A stretch of DNA of 64,000 nucleotides from Leucocoprinus leucothites (Eukaryota > Basidiomycota > Agaricomycetes > Agaricales > Agaricaceae), in assembly GCA_013368445.1 (NCBI GenBank), contig JAACJO010000034.1, positions 124,001 through 188,000 on the forward strand, in the 5' to 3' direction. The position numbers and the translations under genes are program-made. The notes below the pieces were generated by a model, which was given only the letters and a program-made list of their open reading frames with translations, was not told where the DNA came from and searched no databases. Shown here one piece after another: positions 47,218 to 58,368 of this stretch (its first letter is position 1; every line of letters begins with the position of its first letter).

Positions 47218-47949
47218 TACATGTGGGGTTCATAGTTAAATGCATAGGACTATCTTGTGACACAACACCTTTGCAATATGCAAATTTTGAGAATGAAGAG
47301 GCCCAAGGAAAAAGCCTTGCACCCAAATACAGGTACCCAAAGAGATCTAGAATCCACTTTTTTTGACCTCAACCAATGTGCTCTTGACAAGTTATTCCAG
47401 ATTTTGTTAAAAACATTAAACTTCTATATTTTATCATATCACATATACTTCATCAATGGCCTTGAATACACATGTTCAAGTAACCTTAACTAATTCAAAC
47501 TAAAATAAATTGTTCTTCAATGATGTTGACCTAGCCACTGCCATCAGGTGAACACCATGATTTCCAGGCTATATTGATGGATCCCTGAAGCCAGTTTGCA
47601 AGGAGCAGTGTAAATGACAGCATATATAGCACCTAGGGATATATATTATTATATCAAAGGAAGAAGTAGAGCAATTACTCAAGTGGAAAAGGCAATATAC
47701 ACATTTCTTTCCAAACAGGAGGGAGTGGCGGGCAAGGATAGGGGCACACCCTCATTTCCTTCTATAGTAATGCACAGTAAAAATAGACTGTTGGTGGGCA
47801 TGATTGGCAGTATGTGTCAATCACACATCATGCTGATGACAGATCTTTGACTGATTCACTCTGGTATGTGGTGGGGAGGAGAGCATGTTTTATTCATTTA
47901 TGTTCAAGAAATACAAGAAATACAAAATATATTCACAATATAAGGGATA
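47218..47949. other. Gap, no gene recognised
   Basis: AT-rich. Short open frames (for example 47614-47850) lack motifs. It probably holds the 3' untranslated region of the minus-strand gene that ends at 47950. Confidence 0.4.
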
Positions 47950-49467
47950 CTAATCTTCTTGAACCTGGAAAGACATGTACATATCAACAAAGAGCACATA
48001 AGCCTCAATCTCAGCAGGGTACATAATGATAAATCCAACAGCAGTGCCAGCCATCCTTTGAGCGGCGATCCTGTGACAATTTAGCAAAGTCCAAAACATG
48101 AAGGTAAGCACTTACCTGCCCTGGTAAACACCGGTATTGTATCCATTGGGAACCACCCACCATGCATTCTCACCATCAGTGGGGCAAGATGTCTGAAGTG
48201 CATTGGAAAGTTGACTGTTGACTAATGTGAGGCACCTAACTTGGTGACATATGAAATAGTTGATGAATCCCTCGTTGGTGTCCTTAACAGTGTCATAATG
48301 ATGCATCCTAACTGAGCTCTGAGCATCAGCATTGTGTTGAGCAGTAGTCCTGCAATAAATCAATAAGGGAACAAAGAGTGACAGGTAAGCCAAAACTTAC
48401 CTGCTGAGGTACACACCAGGTGAGTTACCAATGACCACAACCCACCACTCACTCTCAGCTGTCGCAGTGGTTGTCTGGGCAGTAAAACAAGATTGACCAG
48501 CAAGCAGGGAGGCATAGGCAAATGAGGAATTGGCCTGAGTGGTAAAATGGGATTGACCAGCAAGTGGGGAGGCATGGGTGAATGGGGAGCTGGCCTGAGG
48601 AGCTGTAGAAGCATGAGCAGTAGAGGGGGCCTGTGGGAATACCTGAGGACCTCCAGTGCGGGGAGGAGGACGAAGGCTCAGAGAGGGCAAAGAAGTTTCC
48701 TCCCTCTTGATATTAGCTACAGTGGGAGTGGAGGCCAAAGCTTGCTGGGAATGGGGTCCTGGTGTGCATGGCATAGAAGAGGCCTGAGATTGGGGTGGAG
48801 CAAAGAAGACTCTCCCACCTCAAACAGGGGTGGAAGTGGGTATGTTGGTATGTCCTTTCTTTTTGCGGCTCAAATCATGGTTAACTTGGTCACAAGGGGT
48901 GTGAAGGGGCTCCATGAAGTGGTGATTGGTCCACTTGTGGAGTACTGGCCCAACTAGGCCACATGTCTGAGCATCCTGCCAAGCATGCTCAGTGTCCTCA
49001 ATGGAATGGTAGGCTCGGAAGGGGGTGTCATTGTTATGGTTGGCACTAATTCCAACATTGACAGCATGAGACCTGCAAGAGAAAACTATCAGGGATGAAT
49101 ATCTGAAAGACCATCACACTTACCACAAAAGATATATACCAGGATTCTCACCATAGAAGACCACACATGTGGCCCGAATGTAGCATGAGCAGAGGCAGTC
49201 AAGATGGGTAATCCTCCAGCCAGCACAGGGATTTGAGCCGAGATTTTGAGTAGAGGAAGGGGCAGGAGAGGAAGGCAGAGCCTGTAACACGTCAAGGACC
49301 TCAGCCTCTGAGCTACCTGAGGTAATAGAGGTCTGTGAGCCAGACAGAGAGAAGATACCAGCTGGCCCAAAGGTGTGGGAAGTGGCCTCAGAGGAATCCA
49401 TTTCACATGCCTCCTGGATCATTTGGGACCTTGTCAGGACATATACCAACAAATCTTCATCTTCCAT
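47950..49467 (-). pseudogene. Gene with three related modules (W-V-V..G..PGVY), four exons, one TGA
   Basis: The model is complement(join(47950..48070, 48116..48349, 48401..49072, 49124..49467)). Introns are 45, 51 and 51 bp with GTAAGT donors and CAG acceptors, and all are in phase 2. Each intron follows the same motif: FYGENPGIYLLW, then VIGNSPGVYLSR, then PNGYNTGVYQGR. After each, a helical tail follows (for example HHYDTVKDTNEGFINYF). So one module occurs three times with the intron in the same place. The pattern [WYV]-V-V--G--PG-[IV]-Y resembles the RNase H1 N-terminal (viroplasmin-like) domain, an unverified comparison. One in-frame TGA (48820-48822) lies in the Pro/Ser-rich linker before module 2. 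The ATG at 49467 is two bases from the Ty3-B LTR, so the true 5' end may be lost. Confidence 0.6.
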
Positions 49468-49468
49468 T

Positions 49469-49963
49469 TGTTAAGATTTACAGTCAGAGCGCCTAGTAAT
49501 GTCACATATCACCACACATGATTGGGTTACGTAAGACAGCAGCTAACTGGTCTTTAACCTACTTCAATTAATAAGCTTGAGTATTCTCGAAAGCTCAGTA
49601 AGAGAAGGCCAAGAAGACTTGAGGTAAGTCTAAGGTAGTGCGAGGTTCAAGACAACAACAATGATACAAGTGAATTCAAGGCAAGGCGAGTAAACACAAG
49701 TAGTCCGGGAAACAAAGGAAAGATTAAACTTGCATTTAATCTTTCAGATACAAGTCCTTAAATACTGACTAGATGAAACGATATCAAACTATGAAACTAC
49801 AATTACAAGTCTGAAATCACTATCACGATTCTGATAAATACATATCTGTCCGCCGATGTAACAGCTATCATAGTTAGATATCTAATGGTTCGAATCCAAA
49901 CGCGATGTCCATGAAACCATCATTGTCTGTTAATCAGTCCTGTTAGTCCATAGCAATCAAACA
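49469..49963 (-). repeat. Ty3-B 3' LTR (left), about 495 bp
   Basis: The start is fixed by identity with 57516. The end at 49963 (aatcaaaca) is inferred from a TGTT...AACA pair and the nearby purine tract in sense direction (AGGAGGATCAGGAGGAACGG, 49986-49967), since the partner LTR is cut short. Confidence 0.7.
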
Positions 49964-51610
49964 GTGAAACCGTTCCTCCTGATCCTCCTAATAATGTCCA
50001 TCCAATTATACTCATCCCAATCAACATTGAATCGTTCTTCTTCCACGTCAAACTTTCCAATGTACTCTTCCCAATCTAGAACTGCAGTCTCAGTCCTTGT
50101 GGCTGTGTTGGCATCTAGGATGATTAAGTCACAATGAGCGTCAATCAGGTCGACGTTTATAACATTATCCCTTTTGTAGGACTTGATGTCCTCATCAACA
50201 TCCTTATCCAAATTGGACTCAGTAATCTCCATAGGGCTCTCCTGTGATGTTGGCAATTGCGACGTCGTCGTAGGGGTTGTCATACTCTTCTCCATAAGCG
50301 TCCCTATGATCATAACCTCCATCTGAGACTCGTCGAGGTCTGAGGTGGCATTGGGTACAAGGTTGACAGCGAGGCGTTTGGTAATATGTATGTCTGGTGT
50401 CAGGAGTTGGGCAAGCTGGAGAACGCGGTGGTAGAACTTGTGTTCTACTTGCATCTGTTGAGTCAAGTCCCACGCAGAGGAAGACTTCATTTTTCCTTTG
50501 TCGTTGACGTCGAACGGGTTGGATCAGACAGACTTCTTGAGTCAGAGTGCTTCGGGAAGAAGGTAAGGGGAGGTCTCCGGGTCTAAATACTTGGGATGGA
50601 TGTTTGCGGGTAAGGATAGGTTTGAGCCATTGTCGTTCTCGGTCAGAGACTCTGCTGATGAATGAGGAGAGGGGAAAGAGGTGTAATTGTGGGAACTTTG
50701 CGACGGCTCATCGTTGTAAGACCTGTGCAAATTCTCGAGTGGTACATGCTCGTTGTTTGTTGAGGAAGCAGTATCTTCCGAGATGTCCAGGGGCAGAATG
50801 TCAGCAGTAGTGACAGGTATAGCATTCGCATTGGTCCACGAAATGACCATCGACCCTACAGATTGCGCAGTATTCTCTTGGTGTAGTACTTTCGGGGGTG
50901 GGAATAGAGTTGGGTTTTGTTTGTGGCAATCGTAGTCTGTGATCATCCATTCCAGTCTGTTCCATTCTCTGAGGGGTGTCAGGTCAATCCACATCAGGAA
51001 GTTCATTGGGAACTCCATTGGTTCCATCATTGGGTCCATCCGGGTACTGGAGAGTAGGAAGTTCAGATCCTTGTCGAGTCTCGCTAGGCTCACTTGGATC
51101 TGGAGCCTTTGGGAAAGCATGAAGGGCTTGTTCAGCCACCGACACGATTTTCCTAATGACAGGTGATTCAACAGTTCGGCGAAGTGAGTCAACGTAACAC
51201 TTGAAGAAATACGAGTGGTGGAGCAATGTGTGTTTAAGAAATAAGAGAGTAGTCCTGTCCTCCCTGAATAGGTTGAACTGGACAGCGTCGAGTGAATCTT
51301 CGCGGAGAGTGGCCCTAGCTTCAGTGAAGGGGGCGTCGTAGAGTTGGAAGGTTCGAATGGCTCTAGTGGGGTCGGTGTAGGTTTCCTCTGGTGGGGAATC
51401 TTCCGAAATTGAGGAAGAGGACTGTGCGATGGTCGTGACTGGAGGGGCAACAACATAGCTTGTTCTTGTTCCAGGTGAGGTATATGTTGGAGGGTGTGGA
51501 GATAAATGACCGGAGTTAGACGTGATGTCTAATTTGCAAAGAGGTACTAGGGGTATGTTGGATTGGTAGGTGTATGGTTCTGGGGTGGTGTTTGGAATGA
51601 GATGTTGCAT
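49957..51610 (-). pseudogene. Ty3-B extra ORF downstream of pol, with zinc knuckle
   Basis: A frame from ATG 51610 runs to about 50220 with TGA at 50984 and others, each at a place where CGA would fit. It reads a Pro/Ser/Thr-rich N-terminus (YTSPGTRTSYVVAPPVTT), a helical region (FLKHTLLHHSYFFKCYVDSL, VIRKIVSVAEQALHAF), then CAICRVDGHFVDQC, a CX2CX4HX4C zinc knuckle, and a second Cys/His group ending GHLGRYC. Near the 3' end an overlapping frame (50490-49957) reads FYHRVLQLAQLLTPDIHITK and a very acidic tail, so a frame change there is likely. It sits where env-like or accessory ORFs are found in some Ty3 elements. The function is unknown. Confidence 0.55.
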
Positions 51611-51639
51611 GATTCTGGTTTTTCAATGAAGTTTGTGAT

Positions 51640-54600
51640 GTTGTTTATAAGTGTCTAGCATCTCCTGTGCATTCTTTAGGGTGTCTGTGGGCTGCCATGT
51701 CTATTCTGAATTGGGATATCCTTTCCAATGAATCAGATATTCAACTTTCTGCAGCGTGTTTTGTGATGGTGAACAATGTCTTCAACTTCCCATTCTTCTT
51801 CTCCTTCTATGAGATCAGGTGGTGGGTTCTCGAAATGATTTCCGTATTTGTTGTTCTCAGTTACTGGCCATAGGAGTCCTATGTGGAAGTGGGGATGAAC
51901 TTTCCATGATTTGGGTAATTTTAGTTCATAGTTCACAGGTCCAAGCTTCTTAGTGATTTCAAAAGGTCCTATGCATTTTGCTGATAGTTTCCTTGATGGT
52001 GCTCGAATAGGGAGGTTGCGTGAATCCAGCCAGACTTTTTGTCCTACTTCTAGTTTTGGAAGTGGACCTTTGATACGTTTGGTCATGGTTTGCCTTGTTT
52101 TCTCATGCGAATCTTGTGCGGCAATGCGGATATTCTTTATCCAGTCGATGCGGTCTTCAGTCGCCGGATTATTTGTTGGTTCTTGATCAGTTGGGAAAGC
52201 TTTGAGGGGGTGGCCGTACATCAGTTTGAAGGGCATTTGTGATCGATTTGAATGGGTTCTGGAGTTGTGTGCGAATTTGACAAGGGGTAGTTTCTTTGGC
52301 CAGTCAAGTGCATTCTTGGAGCAGTAAGCAGAAAGGTACATTTCGATTTCTTGGTTGAAGCATTCGGTGGTACCATTGGATTGAGGGTGGTATGCAGTAG
52401 ATCGTGCGTGTTCTATTCCTAGTTTCTTGAACAGAGCTTGGACAGATTTAGCAACGAATCTAGGATCTTGATCTGAGATAATTTTGTCTGGGGTTCCAAA
52501 ATGCGAAAAGACGTTTTTGATTAATAGATCAGAGATGTGATCTGCAGTGGCTTCTTTTCATGTTGGTACTATAATTATCCCTTTTGTGAGTCCGTGGTCC
52601 ACTATGGACAGAATAGAGTCGAATCCATCGACTTCTGGAAGATCGGTGATGAGATCCATAGCTATTTGTGTGAATGGTCAAAGAGAGCGTGGTCCTTTAA
52701 TGGGTTGGAGTGGGGGCTTGAAAGGCCGTCTGTTGATCTTGTGTTGTTGACAGATGGGGCATCCTTTCACATAGTTCTTGACAAAAGCTCTCATTCCAGG
52801 CCATGTAACATATTCTTCTAGTTTGTGTATGGTTTTGGTTGTACCAGGGTGTCCTGCTGCTGGGGCATCATGTACTCATTAGAGTAAACGCTTCTTGAAT
52901 GTGTTGTTGGCGGGGAGCGTGAAACATCCTTTTTCGTCAATGTGGGGTGAGCCATCGGGTTTCATTGGGAGTGATTCTTCGATTTCTGGATCGAGGATAT
53001 CAACATCCATTGCTGGGAAAGATGTTGTATCAAACATATGGGCAGGAATGGCCACTTGTGGTTTTTCTTCTTCTTCAGTGATGTGGTCAGGTCGGCATGA
53101 GAGTGCATCAGCCGCAACATTTTTGATGCCGGCAATATGGTGGATCTTGACTTTATGGGCACTGGTGAGGGCGGACCATCGAATTGTCTGTTGGGATAAC
53201 TTTGATGGTTTAGCCCAATGGATGATATTGTCATGATCTGTCCATACAATGGTTTCGTGTGGTGAGCCATCAATGTAGTGTCGCCATTCTTGCAGTGCAC
53301 GGATGATTGCTAGGAATTCTTGTTCGGAAGTGTGGTAACGTTTTTCAGTAGGGGAAAATCCTTTTGAATGGAAGAAACATGGGTGCATGATACCATTCGA
53401 GTCCTTTTGAAGTAAAACTGTGCCTGATGCATGATTTGAGGTGTCGGTTTGTATTTCAAAGGGTTTGGTTGGGTCAGGGGTTATAAGAACGGGTTCTTGT
53501 AGAAATTTCCTTTTGAGAGTGTCGAAGGATGATTGAGCTTCTGAATTCCATTGAAATGGTTGATTTTTGCGAAGGAGGGCGTTGAGAGGAGCTGTGTAGT
53601 GGGCATAATTTCGTATGAATTTTCGGTAGAAGTTGCAAAAACCAATGAATTTGCAAATATCTTGTGGGTTCTTGGGTATTGGCCAATCCGCTATTCCTTT
53701 GAGTTTTATTGGGTCCATGTGTACTTCATCTGGTGAAATTATGAATCCTAGGTATGCCAATTTTTCTTTTTCGAAATCACATTTTTCTGCTTTGAGATAT
53801 AGATTGTGTTTTCGGAAAATTTCGAATACTTGGCAGGTGATTTCTTGTAGTTCCTGTTTTGTTTTCGTGTGAATTAACACATTGTCCATGTATATGATAA
53901 CCTTATTTTGATGAATGAGAGGAGCAAGGATGGTGTCCATCATGTTTTGGAATGTTGCTGGGCTATTGCACATTCCAAAGAACATAACAGTGGGTTCAAA
54001 TAACCGTTTATGTGTACGGAAAGCTCCTTTCCATTGATCTCCATCAAAAATGCGAATGTTGTTGTATCCAAGTCATACATCAAGTGCTGTGAAATATTTC
54101 GATCCTTGAAGTTGATCGAGTATTGATTGGATACTAGGGATTGGATAGGCATTTTTGATGGTATGTTCGTTGAGGTATCAATAGTCTTGACATGGTCTCA
54201 AAGATCCATTTTTCTTGGATACAAAGAAGAAAGGAGAGGCCATTGGTGACTTTGATGGTCGAATGTATCCCTTTCGTAGATTTTCTTCTAAGAATTTGTC
54301 GAGTTCAAGGGTCTCTCCATACAATAACTTGTATGAGGGAAAAGCTTTGGGTTGAAAAGATGGTTTCATCTCGATTTTGTGGTCATAGGTTCGAGATGGT
54401 GGGAATCATTCGCTTTTCTTTTCACTGAAGAGGTCGAGAAATTCGTGAAGATAGTTGGGTATGATTTTTGTGGGATCGGTTTCTTTCTTTTCTCCGTGTT
54501 GTTGGGTGAATGTCTGAGAGTGTGATGTTTTGGCATTGAATTCGATGAAGTCTTTGTTTGACAGGTTGAATTCATCCAGTCCGATTGCATCGGGAAATGC

Positions 54601-55020
54601 TGAATCTAATAAAGTAGTGAATTCTTGGTTTTCAAGGTAGGATTGCCAAGAAAGGGTCTTCTTGGTCCAATCTATGTCAGGGTTGTGTTTTGAAAACCAT
54701 GGGATTCCATAGATTATTCGTGGTCATCCTAGGTTTGCGACAATCACATTAGTTTTGATTTGTTTTCCATAAACAGTAGTTTCAATTACTATGTAATCAG
54801 TGATGGCTGCGTTTTCTACAACTGATCCATCTCCATTCCTGATGGCGAGTGGTTTTGGAAGTTTTCTTCTTGGAAGTTTCCATTCGTTTGCGAGATCTTG
54901 GTCAATAAGATCAGTTCCTGCTCCTGAATCAAGGAGTGCTAAGGTATCCACAGTTCTCTTGGGTAGGTGCACTTTGAGGGGAAGATAAAGAGTGTTGGAT
55001 TGCATGGGGGTAAGGGAAAC
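51640..55020 (-). pseudogene. Ty3-B pol: protease, RT, RNase H, integrase, chromodomain (stops)
   Basis: One frame from 55005 to 51733 carries, in order: protease [53 protein letters not shown] and the catalytic box IYMDNVLIHTK (YMDN instead of YMDD); RNase H EIQTDTSNHASGTVLLQKD; integrase with HDAPAAGHPG ... CPICQQH, AMDLITDLPEVDGFDSIL, SDQDPRF and QSNGTTECFNQE. After one frame change near 51750 a chromodomain reads EYLIHWKGYPNSE. Stops lie at 54724, 54406, 54178, 54073, 52879, 52876, 52678 and 52558: seven TGA and one TAA, each explained by CGA or CAA with C changed to T. No frameshift occurs before the chromodomain. Confidence 0.92.
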
Positions 55021-55219
55021 TTCATTTAAATAAGAGAGTCCGGTCGGGGTCTTTGGTCTGGGGTAACTATTATTCTGTAGTCCGTTCGAGAAATAAATAG
55101 GTCCGTTTAAATCTGGGGTTGATGATCAAGAGGATAGATAAGAGGGTGTGCACTGTCCAGTAGAGGGTTTGACAAATTAGACGTGGATGCTAATTGTCTG
55201 AGACAAAATCCTGGATTTC

Positions 55220-57298
55220 TCAATGGACAAATCCGGGTTGATCTGCATGCTCATTGTAGATGTTTACAACTTCTTCATCATCAGGGATGCTTTGGACGAT
55301 TTCGTTAAGTTGCATGCTTTGGAAGTGTCTCTGGTTCTTCTTGTCATTATTGCATGGTTTCCTAGGCGATACGGGTCGCTTATGTTTGGCATTCTTGGAT
55401 TGGGAATTTTGTGGGATTTTTGAAAGGCATGCTTTATGCTTGGGACAGTCTTGAGCAAAGTGTCCTGTTTGCTCACATTTGAAGTACGTTCCTTTTCTGA
55501 GGTTTTCCTTCTGATGGGAAGAAAGGATCGTATCAAATGCTTGTAAGATTGACTGCTTAACGTTTTCTTGATGATCTTCATCGTTGTCTTCGCTTTCATC
55601 AGATGATGAATTTCTTTCCCGATGAATCATTGTTTTGTTGGTAGCCTTGAGAAATCGCGAAGTTCTGAAGTAATGCTTCCATAGCATCGACGTCCATCGC
55701 ATTCAGGTCTCTACTAGGTTGGGGCAGGATGTAGCCTTGACTCTGGTAATGATTACGCCTTTTCGGTTTTGCCATCTTTCTTCGGGAGTATATCTGGGGG
55801 TGTCTTCAATAATAGTCTGCCTCCATTCTTTCAGTTTCTTCCGCCGCACATGCCACCGTGAACCATTCCTCCAAGTTGTTTCCTGGATGTTTTGAAATAG
55901 CTTGGATTGCAATGCTCGGGTCGAGACCTTCTCGGAATTGATGAATGAGTTGTTGGGTTTCTCTGACTCCAGCTCGGTTAGCCAGGATTCTGAACTCCAT
56001 GATATAGGTTTCGATGGGTCTTTGCAATTGTTTAAGTGCAAGCCATTTTCTGAGGAAGCTTTCACTTTCGTTGAAGGGTAAGAACGATTGATCCAAGGCT
56101 TGCCAAAATGCTTCAGCGGAACCGAAGGTAGGTACTCTGTTTTGCATGTGATGGGTAAGAAAATCCCTTCGCCAGAAACTTGCTCCTTCTCCCATGTTGT
56201 AGAGTGCACAGATGATGATGTCGTGATCAGATGGGAGTTGATCACGGTTTGCCAAGAAGTAGAGCAAAAGTTGCTCTTTCCATCTTTGGTAATCCTGAGC
56301 GGTGCTGTTCAACTCTTTGGGTAGGTCATATTTAATTCCTCTGTAGTTGTTTTGTGGATTGTGTTGTTGTGGTTGTCCAAAGAATCCTCCTCCACCTCCT
56401 CCTCCTCCTCCTCCGCCTCCTCCTCCATCTGGGTTTCCAGGCGGTCCTTTCCCTTTGGAACTTTGCATTGGTTGATAGACATTGTATTCTGGGTTGTTTG
56501 CCCTATATCCAAATGTATTTGCTGCCAAGGTTTCGGATCCTCTATAAGGTTCATTGGATTCCATTGGTGATCCTTCTCTTTGTGATCTGTAAGAGGTTTT
56601 GGATTCTGATTGTGAATGGGCAGTAACGGTGGAAGATCCTTGTGAAGGCATTTCTTGGGTTTCGATTGGTCTGGTTCAGATTGTAGGGGGTTCTGTTTGG
56701 TGGAAGTTTTCAAGTCTAGCAAAGGTTTTGTTGAGATTGGTTGTGTGTTCTTCTTCGTAGTGTCTGCTTCTTTGTCTTTGGATGGCTGGGAGTAAAGATG
56801 GTTTTGCTGGAGGGGTTGGAAGGTTGGGGAGTTGTTGTGAGAAAAGAGTGTTTTGAGACTCTCGGGGTTCGGTTAGGGAGTTGTTTTTTGGTTATTCAGG
56901 TTCACTTTCAGGTTGAAAATGACTTCGGAATTGTTTAGAGAGGTGCACTGCGAGGTGTGGGGGGTCTGCTCTTCTATGATTGTTGGAAGATGAGCTATTG
57001 GACATTCATGAACAATGATTGACAGGTGTCGTTCGAGTATTAATTTGATTATATGTTGTTGTGTGTCAGGGGTGATATTAGTTCTAAAAATAGAATCGAT
57101 AGAGTTAGATGAATTTGGATTTTCATCAGATTCATAATCTGAGTAGTTTTCTGTTTGATCATTAATCTCACTGATCCACGATGGTGATTTGGGTTCTTCA
57201 GATGATGTTAGTCTACTAGTCAGACTCTCGTGGTCGGACTCTTCTGATTGGCTGCCTTTGTAGTTTGTACACAAGGAATCAGGTCGGTTCTTTGGCAT
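55220..57298 (-). pseudogene. Ty3-B gag, decayed
   Basis: An acidic N-terminus (57298-56873, SLTSRLTSSEEPKSPSWI) is followed, after a frame change, by the main part from ATG 56651. This holds a Gly run of about 14 residues, the capsid text YDLPKELNSTAQDYQRWKEQ, WQALDQSFLPFNESESFLRK and YIMEFRILANRAGVRETQQL, and a stop at 55806. Past the stop the frame continues with RDLNAMDVDAMEALLQNF. After another frame change comes a zinc knuckle in which the first Cys is Tyr (YFKCEQTGHFAQDC). The Cys-to-Tyr change (G to A) matches the C-to-T pattern elsewhere in the element. Confidence 0.82.
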
Positions 57299-57501
57299 GC
57301 GCCAGGGGTGATGTACATATAACTCTCAGGCGTGATTCCCAATCAGAGGCTTGCCGGTTATAGATCGGTTCAGTGTTCTTCTTGGGTGTAGTGCAAAGCA
57401 ATACTAGCTCATAAGAGATGTTGGATGGCACAGCAACTAGGCAATGAGAACCAAACGCGACGGGTTTGTTGTGGGGATACTACTGGAATCAGCACAGTAG
57501 G
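57299..57501 (-). other. Ty3-B leader between primer binding site and gag
   Basis: Untranslated leader in element sense. No structure recognised. Confidence 0.5.
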
Positions 57502-57513
57502 AAGTTTAATCTT
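57502..57513 (-). promoter_or_regulatory. Ty3-B putative self-complementary primer binding site
   Basis: In sense direction AAGATTAAACTT begins two bases after the 5' LTR. It is the exact complement of AAGTTTAATCTT in the LTR (57778-57767), 33 nt after a TATA-like TATTTAAG (57811-57804). Confidence 0.75.
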
Positions 57514-57515
57514 AT

Positions 57516-57916
57516 TGTTAAGATTTACAGTCAGAGCGCCTAGTAATGTCACGTGTCACCACACGTGATTGGGTTATGTAAGACAGCGGCTAACTGGTCT
57601 TTAACATACTTCAATTAATAAGCTTGAGTATTCTCGAAAGCTCAGTAAGAGAAGGCCAAGAAGACTTGAGGTAAGTCTAAGGTAGTGCGAGGTTCAAGAC
57701 AACAACAATGATACAAGTGAATTCAAGGCAAGGTGAGTAAACACAAGTAGTCCGGGAAACAAAGGAAAGATTAAACTTGCATTTAATCTTTCAGATACAA
57801 GTCCTTAAATACTGACTAGATAAAACGATATCAAACTATGAAACTACAATTACAAGTCCGAAATCACTATCATGATTCTGATAAATACATATCTGTCCAC
57901 CGATGTAACAGCTATC
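57516..57916 (-). repeat. Ty3-B 5' LTR (right), cut by copia
   Basis: The first 401 bp match 49469-49869. The match ends at gctatc, where the copia LTR begins. It contains the TATA-like box at 57804-57811 and the predicted start at 57778. Confidence 0.9.
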
Positions 57917-58290
57917 TGTCGAAGCAGCAACAGGGAGCATAGCAGTGAAGGTAGACGACGTAGTTGATGACTCACTTTACTAGGCAGTTGGTCTATTATG
58001 GGAGTTGTTAGAAGTAGTAGTTGCAACTGAGAGTATAGAATTGACTGGATAATTACAAAGAAAATACAACATATTTATACTAGAATGTCCAAATAATATC
58101 TACCATATAGAGGACATTACACCATCATTTCGAGGTGGTAAAGGGTATAAGTAAAATGTATAATGAAACATGTATAGTCCGCACGAAGTATCGGTGTGTA
58201 AACATAGTGGTATCTAATAATAGAATGCATATGTCATAATTGAGAGTGAATACTAATATAGCAGTGTTTAGACGCACACATGATTCAACA
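57917..58290 (-). repeat. Copia 3' LTR (left), 374 bp
   Basis: It starts TGTCG and ends TTCAACA. In sense direction the purine tract GAGTGAGGAGGAG (58303-58291) directly precedes it, which fixes the boundary. Confidence 0.85.
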
Positions 58291-58303
58291 CTCCTCCTCA
58301 CTC
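58291..58303 (-). promoter_or_regulatory. Copia polypurine tract
   Basis: Sense GAGTGAGGAGGAG touches the 3' LTR start TGTTGAATC, as expected of the plus-strand primer. Confidence 0.75.
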
Positions 58304-58368
58304 GAAATGGCGGGAGATGCATAATTGAGCGACTATGAAAGCGCTTCGTTTAAGTGGCTATTAAAGCA

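Larger units (their letters stand above)
49469..57916 (-). mobile_element. Ty3-B: decayed Ty3/gypsy chromovirus
   Basis: The left LTR starts TGTTAAGATT at 49469 and the right LTR starts identically at 57516. The right LTR stops at 57916, where a copia element begins, so its last part should lie beyond the window. The two LTRs differ at about eleven of 401 shared positions, ten of them transitions. Gag, protease, RT, RNase H, integrase and a frameshifted chromodomain lie in order on the minus strand, followed by an extra ORF. The expected target duplication (ccatt on the left) cannot be checked here. Confidence 0.92.

Noticed and set aside
49888..49898. GGTTCGAATCC, a perfect tRNA B-box
   Set aside because: No foldable T-arm (three pairs only), no A-box at proper distance and no cloverleaf. 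It lies inside the Ty3-B LTR, so I take it as chance.
49957..50490. Separate acidic gene at the end of Ty3-B
   Set aside because: It overlaps the extra ORF in another frame and ends within the LTR edge. A frame change in one ORF is simpler.
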